Under the pieces are notes generated by a model, which did no database searches, was not told where the DNA came from, and saw only the letters and a program-made list of their open reading frames with translations. The position numbers were made by a program, and so were the translations under genes. Shown here piece after piece: positions 7,216 through 12,897 of a stretch of 12,897 nucleotides of DNA (positions are counted from its first letter, which is position 1; every line of letters starts with the position of its first letter). Origin of the DNA: Chlamydiota bacterium (GTDB lineage: Bacteria; Chlamydiota; Chlamydiia; Chlamydiales; Rhabdochlamydiaceae); assembly GCA_027348355.1 (NCBI GenBank), contig DAIEPN010000005.1, positions 1 through 12,897 on the forward strand. The letters run 5' to 3'.

Positions 7216-7472
7216 CTTACGATATCCGAAAAGTTATGCTTCATCCGTTTAGAAGTTATAGCTTTACAAGAGGAAATCTTTGAAGAAGAAAATGGAATAA
7301 AATCTGTATCAGCCCTCATGGAAGAAGAAACTCACTACTAGAACATTTCGAATATCTTGATTAAATTTGAAAGACTTCTCTTATTTACTTCTCAAAGTTA
7401 AAAGAAAGAACTTTTACATATTTGTTAAAACTGGTTTATGTTAAAAAATTCGAAAATTATTTAAGAGACTCT
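7216..7472. other. Intergenic debris upstream of the large unknown gene
   Basis: About 250 bases without an intact gene. A short plus-strand frame ending at TAG near 7341 reads LQEEIFEEENGIKSVSALME, rich in Glu and possibly the tail of a lost gene; it has no usable start and no recognisable family. The rest is AT-rich leader of the following gene. No clear promoter pair or terminator could be defined. Confidence 0.35.
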
Positions 7473-9320
7473 ATGCTATCTATATTTAGCCTAAGCTCAG
7501 GATCTACTCAGACGGGAAGATCCTCATCTTCTTCTGTTTCTACAGGCGTCTTTTCTAAAAGAAGAGTCGAAGTACTTGATCCCAAAGATGGATCGTCTAA
7601 GGGGTTTGATGCAAGTTACTCTGTCCTCAAAGTGGCTTATTATACCCTCAAATTTTTTGCAGTTTTGCTCTATATCCCTCTTAAGGCTCTTACTCTCATC
7701 CCTAATACTTTCTCCTATTTTTATAACAGGACGCTAAACCATGATATCTATAAAGCAAGGTTAGAAGCCCTTAAGAAAGGCCTTACAGTCAAATCAGACT
7801 ACAGAGGAATCTTATACACAGAATTGGGGAATCAAAAAAATGTTTGTCAAAGACAAATCGAAGAAAAACAAATCCCAATATCGGAAGAGGAGATTCAAAA
7901 CTTCTTAAACAAAGCTGTAGTAATTCTAAGAATGATCGACTCTAACACTGATCCAGATGTAATCCGTGATAAGATAAACTTAGCCATGTCAACCGATGTA
8001 TATCAAGTACTAAAAAACGAAGAAAACCCCGTTGTAGAGTTTTTACAAATTCTATCTGTCATGGACCTTTCTACAGATGGAGAAAAAGCCTTTAAAAGAT
8101 ATGGGGAAAAAGTCCTTGGTGAACTTGATAAAGACACCTTTACTTGGGGAGATTTGGCTACACTTATGGATAGCCATATAAACATCACTTTTGCCTACCA
8201 AAGAAATTCCTGGTACACGACCCTGTTCTGGGCAATGGCCCATCCGATAGAGGCTGTGGAGTCAAAAGAAGCTGACTGGTTTCCTTTGGAATTTAATGGG
8301 CATAAAGGGAATCCAAATCTTCGTGGAGAAGATTTTCGTATTAGCGTAAATGGCAAAGAAAAAACAATGCGATTCTATTACGGGCCTGGCCCCACAGGCG
8401 ACCGTCTTTATCACGACGGCGTGCTTGTCTATATGGACAAACTAAATCAAAAAGGCATCAAAGTCCATGAACTAAGACAAAACTATCAAAATATGGAAAA
8501 ATATTCCGAATCAGTTCGTATCCGTGAAATGGTTAGGTATCAAGATGAGCATCCCGATTCGATGAGACTTCTTTCCCTTAGTTTTGATACGGATGCGATG
8601 AAAATGACTAAACCTTTTATGAAGTTTACCTCCCCTAAAGAATTCTTACTTCTCTATGCTAAATATGTTATGGCCAAAGAAGGAATTAATGATTCTTCAG
8701 AAAAAATCGAGGAAATTGAACCAAAAGCTCACAAAAGTATCGAGACCCAAGGCGATAATGGAGTTTTTGCTCTAGAAAAAACCATCTCTGATATGCAAAT
8801 CAAAAAAGCCTTCTTTCATACTGACCAGGTTTTTACAAACCTCATAGCAGATGGTACTACAGGCAAAGCCTATTGGGACGACTGGATGCGAACAGAAAAG
8901 GGACAAAAGAGACTCGGTCGAGTGATGCAGCTTGCTACGCAAGGGATCATTTCTCTAGGAGCCCTTTGTAGATCTTTTCAAGATATAGAAAGCAATCTAG
9001 ATGAAGATTTAACTGCTGCAAGAGTCAGCGGTGCTTGCAAACAAGATATTGATAGAGCAATTGTTCAAAATATCACAGTAAGACTCTTTTTCCGCCTCCT
9101 TACGAATGATAAACCTCTTGCAAAAGAAGAAGTCTATTCGATTGCCGGAGCTGTAATTGGCAGAGCAGAAATTGTAGAAGGTAGGCTGATCCAATGGAGC
9201 CGTTATGAGATCTTGAGCGACCTTTTACATTTTGTAAGTGATGAAGAATCCGTTCAAACTCTGTGTTTGGAACTTAGAAAATTTGCCCATGCCAAGGAAG
9301 GTAATATAACTATTACGTAG
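7473..9320 (+). CDS. Large unrecognised protein with Ser-rich N-terminus and one hydrophobic segment
   Basis: I choose ATG 7473, which has AAGAG at 7463-7467 in ribosome-binding position. A TTG at 7422 in the same frame would add 17 residues but has no clear binding site. The 615-residue product starts with a Ser/Thr-rich, probably disordered tail (residues 8-25, with SSSSSVSTG), then a basic/acidic linker, then a strongly hydrophobic stretch at about 51-84 containing YIPL and LIPN, which could form one or a hairpin of two membrane passes. The remaining 530 residues are hydrophilic and mixed alpha/beta. They include FYYGPGPTGDRLYHDGVLVY (about 305-324) and a helical C-terminal third. I recognise no catalytic motif. 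A Ser-rich tail followed by a prolonged hydrophobic segment is a layout seen in chlamydial secreted inclusion-membrane proteins, so a secreted effector or Inc-like role is possible but unproven. The gene is fully open although the IS elements to its left are dead. It ends ACG TAG CTG TAA, with a second stop one codon after the first. Confidence 0.75.
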   Translation: MLSIFSLSSGSTQTGRSSSSSVSTGVFSKRRVEVLDPKDGSSKGFDASYSVLKVAYYTLKFFAVLLYIPLKALTLIPNTFSYFYNRTLNHDIYKARLEALKKGLTVKSDYRGILYTELGNQKNVCQRQIEEKQIPISEEEIQNFLNKAVVILRMIDSNTDPDVIRDKINLAMSTDVYQVLKNEENPVVEFLQILSVMDLSTDGEKAFKRYGEKVLGELDKDTFTWGDLATLMDSHINITFAYQRNSWYTTLFWAMAHPIEAVESKEADWFPLEFNGHKGNPNLRGEDFRISVNGKEKTMRFYYGPGPTGDRLYHDGVLVYMDKLNQKGIKVHELRQNYQNMEKYSESVRIREMVRYQDEHPDSMRLLSLSFDTDAMKMTKPFMKFTSPKEFLLLYAKYVMAKEGINDSSEKIEEIEPKAHKSIETQGDNGVFALEKTISDMQIKKAFFHTDQVFTNLIADGTTGKAYWDDWMRTEKGQKRLGRVMQLATQGIISLGALCRSFQDIESNLDEDLTAARVSGACKQDIDRAIVQNITVRLFFRLLTNDKPLAKEEVYSIAGAVIGRAEIVEGRLIQWSRYEILSDLLHFVSDEESVQTLCLELRKFAHAKEGNITIT

Positions 9321-9359
9321 CTGTAAAAAAACGTATATACAAAAGTACTAACTAAGTTG

Positions 9360-9376
9360 TATATAGTCGCTATATA
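9360..9376. promoter_or_regulatory. Perfect 7-bp inverted repeat upstream of the DUF1254 gene
   Basis: TATATAG (9360-9366) and CTATATA (9370-9376) are exact inverted copies separated by TCG. The pair lies 15 bases before the ATG at 9392, immediately upstream of the AGGT ribosome-binding segment (9381-9384). It could be an operator, an RNA hairpin limiting ribosome access, or simply overlapping TATA-type -10 hexamers. A competing pairing of 9334-9340 with 9359-9365 is also possible. Confidence 0.3.
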
Positions 9377-9391
9377 ACGCAGGTATTTTTC

Positions 9392-10798
9392 ATGGCTACA
9401 AAAAGACATTTTCTTCCTATTCTTTTGTCTACGTTTCTGATCACAATAAGCAGTAATGTATACTCATTACAAGAATTATCGGATGAAGAGACATTTCAGA
9501 TTGGCGTTGAAACGTATATATTTGGTTATCCCCTTCTTCTTATGGATGAAACAAAGCAAGTGATGACCCATAAAAACCTACCTTTTTCTGGTCCTTTCGC
9601 CCCAGTAAATCAATTGGCGCACACAAAAGAATTTTTAACTCCAAGCTTTGATACGATTGTAAGTCCTAATGTAGATACTTTATACACATCTGGATGGCTT
9701 GATCTTACAAATGGACCTATGGTTTTACACCTTCCCGATACGCAAGATCGTTACTATGTATTTGAGATGCTGGATGTTTGGACAAATGTCTTTTCCTCTA
9801 TAGGAAAGAGAACAACAGGGACGAAAGCTGGTGACTTTGTCATTACAGGACCTAATTGGAAAGGTGCTCTTCCGCAAGGTATACAAGAAATTAAATCTCC
9901 GACCAATACAGCTTGGATCATAGGACGATTTTTTTGTCGCGGTTCTCAAGAGTACAAAATTGTGAACGAACTCCAAAGCAAATGCTCACTGCTAACATTG
10001 GATGAATTTACAAAAGAAAATGCCGTTGCTATAAAAACTGCCTTAGACATGCGAGATCTACGACCATCTCCAAAACAGGAAGTAGATACTATGAATGCAA
10101 AGGAATTCTTCCAGTCGCTTGCAGAGCTGCTTCAATCAAATCCCCTTGTCCCAGAAGATAAAAACATGATGAAAATAATGTCACGTGTCGGTATCGCTCC
10201 TGGAAAAGAATTTAATTTTGAGAAACTTGATTCCTCTATGCAAAATGAGCTCACCCTTTCACTTAAAGCCGCAAGAGAAAAAATTAATAAAAAAATAAAG
10301 AACTTAGGAAAAGTGATCAATGGTTGGGAGATCAATCTAAAATCAATAGGAAATTTTGAAACAGACTATCTACTAAGGGCCGCTGTAGCCCAAATGGGTC
10401 TTGGAGTGAACCAACCAGAAGACGCCATTTACTATTATACCGAAATAGATGATGCCGGTAAACCCTTGCAAGGTGATCACTTATACATTATCCATTTTGA
10501 AAAAGGGCAGATCCCGCCAGTAGATGGCTTTTGGTCGATCACCATGTATAACTCGCAACATTATTTAGTGAAAAATCCAATTGACCGTTACGCCATCCAT
10601 TTTTATGACAACCTCCAATTCAATCCGGATGGAACTTTGGATATTTACGTCCAATATCATGAACCGAAAGAAAAAAGGTCGAACTGGCTTCCTGCGCCAA
10701 AAGAAAATTTTAACTTGATACTTAGGTTATACTGGCCAAAAGTAGAAGCTCTCAATGGTACGTGGAAACCACCCACTGTATCTCATGCAAAATATTGA
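9392..10798 (+). CDS. Exported DUF1254/DUF1214-domain protein
   Basis: The 468-residue protein opens with a clear signal peptide (KRHFLPILLSTFLITISSNVYS, cleavage about residue 25), so the product should leave the cytoplasm. The DUF1254 domain covers about residues 35-185, with FGYPLLLMDETKQVMT, the signature-like SPNVDTLYTSGWLDL and DRYYVFEMLDVWTNVFSSIG. The DUF1214 domain occupies about 320-455, with DYLLRAAVAQMGLGVN, DAIYYYTE.DD..GKPL.G, FWSITMYN.QHYLVKNPI.R, and LPAPKENFNLILRLYWP. The length matches full two-domain members. The biochemical function of the family is not established; members are scattered among bacteria and occur in some amoeba-associated organisms. The start ATG is supported by AGGT 7 bases upstream and by the signal peptide immediately following. 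It lies 71 bases after the preceding gene, without overlap, and is followed by a terminator-like hairpin, so it may be its own unit or co-transcribed with the preceding gene. Confidence 0.88.
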   Translation: MATKRHFLPILLSTFLITISSNVYSLQELSDEETFQIGVETYIFGYPLLLMDETKQVMTHKNLPFSGPFAPVNQLAHTKEFLTPSFDTIVSPNVDTLYTSGWLDLTNGPMVLHLPDTQDRYYVFEMLDVWTNVFSSIGKRTTGTKAGDFVITGPNWKGALPQGIQEIKSPTNTAWIIGRFFCRGSQEYKIVNELQSKCSLLTLDEFTKENAVAIKTALDMRDLRPSPKQEVDTMNAKEFFQSLAELLQSNPLVPEDKNMMKIMSRVGIAPGKEFNFEKLDSSMQNELTLSLKAAREKINKKIKNLGKVINGWEINLKSIGNFETDYLLRAAVAQMGLGVNQPEDAIYYYTEIDDAGKPLQGDHLYIIHFEKGQIPPVDGFWSITMYNSQHYLVKNPIDRYAIHFYDNLQFNPDGTLDIYVQYHEPKEKRSNWLPAPKENFNLILRLYWPKVEALNGTWKPPTVSHAKY

Positions 10799-10802
10799 TG
10801 AT

Positions 10803-10837
10803 AGGCTGTGCAACCTCCTTGCGCAGCTTTGACTTCT
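10803..10837 (+). terminator. Probable terminator after the DUF1254 gene
   Basis: GCTGTGCAA (10805-10813) pairs with TTGCGCAGC (10819-10827) around the 5-base loop CCTCC, with one G-T wobble. The stem extends by a further wobble and an A-T pair outward. The downstream side is TTTGACTTCTT, only moderately T-rich, so termination may be partial. It begins just after the TGA at 10796-10798 and would separate the cargo gene from the LptD-like gene. Confidence 0.5.
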
Positions 10838-10910
10838 TGTAGAATAAAAATGATGTCGCTATCCTCACTTGCTAAAACCCTTACTCAATCTCTAAAAGAC
10901 TCATTTTGTG

Positions 10911-12897
10911 ATGCCTATCCCAAAAAAATTTCTTTTTTCTCTTCTTTTTTTTACCTCTCTCTCCACTTTAGGTATTTCACAAGAATTTACAAATTCAGGG
11001 CTGCAAGTAAACCTCAAAGATCCAGAATTTTCTCATGGCGTTGTCTCCACAGATAAAGGTGGAATCGTTTCTATGGGAAATTTGCGCATTCAAGCCCAAA
11101 AGATCGAGTATATCGACAAAATTGAAAACGGCACACACATTCAAAAAGTCTTGGCTGAAGGGAATCTTCTTCTCGAATATGATAAGCAATTCTTTGTAGG
11201 ATCAAAACTTGAATACGATCTTACAACAAAAAAGGGAACCGTATGGGACGGAAAGACGTTTACCGGTGTTTGGTTTTTAGGAGGAGATAAGATCGACATT
11301 GAAGAAGATGGCACGATCTACATCCATAATGCGTATATCACGACTTCCGAGAACCAAGAAAAAACCTGGAACATTGATGCAAGCCATATTAAAGTGTCCC
11401 CTTCACAAATCCTAACAGCAGAGGATATCAAAGTCCGTTTTGTAAAAATTCCTCTCTTTTGGTTTCCTTCTTTTAAAACCAACCTAAAGATGTTTTCCAG
11501 CTCTCCAATACGCTATAAGGTTGTTTGGGATAAAGCACTTAACCCTAAATTGAGCGCCAGATACCGAGTCTTTGCATCAGAATATTCCGATGTCTATGCA
11601 AGGCTTGATTATCGAATCAAAAGAGGCTTTGGCGGAGCTATAGAATCTGAGTACTATTCAGATGATGGAAGGTCTTCATTTCTAACCAAAAACTATGTAG
11701 CACAACCTCGCAATAAAGTCGTTCCCGATGAAGATGAAGTACAAGGGAAAAACAATAAAAAGCGATATCATTATCGCCTTCAAGGGATGTTCCATTCACA
11801 AAGTCAAAATGAAAGAACTGTAGCAAATTTAACTTGGGACAAGCTCTCCGATAATAAACTACCAGGAGACTTTAAAAGTGATGATTTTGAAATCAACACC
11901 CAAAAAAGAACCCTCCTTCGCATTCAACATGTGGAGGATCTCTCCGTATCGAGCTTTCGTATTCAGCCTAGAATAAACAGCTTTCAGAGCGTAAACCAAG
12001 AACTTCCCTTAGCTGCGGTCGGAATTCATCCTCTCAGTTTGGGATCTTCTGGGATCATTTCGCAAAATAACTTCCAAGTTGGTTACCTAGACTATGTTTT
12101 CGCAAAAGAGCTCTCTCCCCAAGTCTCGAATTTTGACTCGGTAAGGCTATCAACAAAAAACGAACTCTATCGTCCAATTCCTTTAAAATATTTTACCCTC
12201 ACGCCTCATGTTGGCTATGTTGGGATTTTCTATAGCAATACCCCAAAAGAGAATTCGAGATTTTCAGAAAGCCAAGGAGTCCCTGCTCGTAACAGCCCAA
12301 CTGGGCCTTCAAGACAGCAGAATATCCTCTCTTATGGAGTAGACACCAATACAAGGTTTTTCCATACCTATAGCAAGTACAGACACATGGTAGAGCCATA
12401 TGTCTTTTTTCAAGGTTTAACGCATCCAACAGCAGGCCTTGATGATCACTATATATTTAACATTGACGATGGTTATGTGCATATTAATATGCTACGTGTT
12501 GGAGTTCGTAATTCTCTGTATAAAAGAACGAATTTCAGCCCAACTTTTGTCGTTGATACTTTTTCCTATGCCTTCTTCCATCAAGTTACCTACCACACTG
12601 CATTTCCTAAAGCGTACACTAATTTTTCTTGGAACCTACCAAACCTTAATTTTAAAACTGAACTTTGCTGGAACGTGGCAGAAAATGTTTTAGACTACTC
12701 TAATTTTCTCGCAAATTGGACGGTCAATGCCAACCTAGCACTTGGAGTTGAATATCGACATCGTAGTAAATTTGACTGGCGTAAGTCAGATCGAGAAAAC
12801 TTTGTGATCGACTTTGCAAGACCATTAGAAGAGTTACTTCACTCCCCCATTTCTGATGGACGCAATACTTTTCTTGCCAGAATCTCAGCAAGGCTCT
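10911..12897 (+). CDS. lptD: LptD/OstA-like outer-membrane LPS assembly protein, 3' end beyond window
   Basis: An uninterrupted frame runs from ATG 10911 to the window edge (662 codons, no stop). The N-terminus is a signal peptide, MPIPKKFLFSLLFFTSLSTL with cleavage near residue 23. Residues about 45-190 show the OstA/LptA-type beta-jellyroll pattern: LRIQAQKIEYIDK, KVLAEGNLLLEYDKQFFVGS, LEYDLTTKKGTVWDG, and then VKIPLFWFPSFK, where LptD proteins have a similar P.F..P motif leading into the barrel. The remainder is long alternating beta strands, with a late HMVEPYVFFQGLTHPTA matching the LptD C-terminal barrel. LptD inserts lipopolysaccharide into the outer leaflet of the outer membrane. The paired cysteines of well-studied LptD are not evident in the visible part. 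In-frame TAA at 10893 limits the start to GTG 10908 or ATG 10911, and no strong ribosome binding site precedes either. In Chlamydia I recall the homologue directly after maf and a HEAT-type gene. Confidence 0.78.
   Translation, partial: MPIPKKFLFSLLFFTSLSTLGISQEFTNSGLQVNLKDPEFSHGVVSTDKGGIVSMGNLRIQAQKIEYIDKIENGTHIQKVLAEGNLLLEYDKQFFVGSKLEYDLTTKKGTVWDGKTFTGVWFLGGDKIDIEEDGTIYIHNAYITTSENQEKTWNIDASHIKVSPSQILTAEDIKVRFVKIPLFWFPSFKTNLKMFSSSPIRYKVVWDKALNPKLSARYRVFASEYSDVYARLDYRIKRGFGGAIESEYYSDDGRSSFLTKNYVAQPRNKVVPDEDEVQGKNNKKRYHYRLQGMFHSQSQNERTVANLTWDKLSDNKLPGDFKSDDFEINTQKRTLLRIQHVEDLSVSSFRIQPRINSFQSVNQELPLAAVGIHPLSLGSSGIISQNNFQVGYLDYVFAKELSPQVSNFDSVRLSTKNELYRPIPLKYFTLTPHVGYVGIFYSNTPKENSRFSESQGVPARNSPTGPSRQQNILSYGVDTNTRFFHTYSKYRHMVEPYVFFQGLTHPTAGLDDHYIFNIDDGYVHINMLRVGVRNSLYKRTNFSPTFVVDTFSYAFFHQVTYHTAFPKAYTNFSWNLPNLNFKTELCWNVAENVLDYSNFLANWTVNANLALGVEYRHRSKFDWRKSDRENFVIDFARPLEELLHSPISDGRNTFLARISARL

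Noticed and set aside
7422..7472. Upstream TTG start for the large unknown gene.
   Set aside because: The ATG at 7473 has an AAGAG at proper distance, while the TTG has no binding site, and the extra residues add nothing recognisable.
10808..11056. Plus-strand 82-codon frame starting at GTG within the terminator hairpin.
   Set aside because: It overlaps the signal peptide and jellyroll start of the LptD-like gene in another frame and has low-complexity Phe/Ser-rich content, so it is a shadow frame.
1..12897. CRISPR arrays, tRNA or rRNA genes, phage structural genes and toxin-antitoxin pairs.
   Set aside because: No regularly spaced repeats, cloverleaf-like or rRNA-like sequence, or proteins of such families could be seen on either strand.

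Overview
The window most likely comes from an AT-rich, obligate intracellular bacterium of the phylum Chlamydiae, probably an environmental (Parachlamydiales-type) lineage rather than Chlamydia proper. This rests on gene order. A Maf gene, an exported HEAT-repeat gene and an LptD/OstA-like outer-membrane gene are, as I remember it, neighbours in Chlamydia genomes (the CT349-CT350-CT351 region of C. trachomatis). Two further proteins of unrecognised family carry long hydrophobic segments of a kind common in chlamydial membrane or inclusion proteins. No rRNA, tRNA or CRISPR array is visible.

Layout. Bases 1-278 hold a strong rho-independent terminator of an unseen upstream gene, an 18-bp sequence that recurs inverted at 6428-6445, and a promoter-like AT-rich stretch. 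Bases 279-4471 are a tight plus-strand operon: a DUF3604-type gene broken by one in-frame amber codon, then maf 3 bases later, then the HEAT-repeat gene overlapping maf by one base (TAATG). Bases 4472-10910 look inserted. They contain a decayed IS3-family element (about 4650-5400), a minus-strand membrane-protein gene whose 3' end runs into that IS debris (5380-6246), a decayed IS5-family element on the minus strand (about 6428-7215), a large intact gene of unknown function with a hydrophobic segment (7473-9320), and an intact exported DUF1254/DUF1214 gene (9392-10798) followed by a terminator-like hairpin. From 10911 to the window end runs the first 662 codons of an LptD-like gene, cut off by the window edge.

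How the genes fit together. Maf is a housekeeping nucleotide pyrophosphatase. The HEAT-repeat protein and the LptD-like protein are both predicted to be exported and probably belong to envelope biogenesis, LptD placing lipopolysaccharide in the outer membrane. The roughly 6.4 kb between them appears to be an accessory island: both IS elements are dead (lost start codon, frameshifts, stops, deletions), while two cargo genes are open over their whole length, which suggests that selection retains them.

Most worth a second look: the single amber codon in an otherwise intact 637-codon gene, the apparent loss of metal-ligand residues in that same DUF3604 protein, and the accessory island splitting a conserved chlamydial envelope locus.
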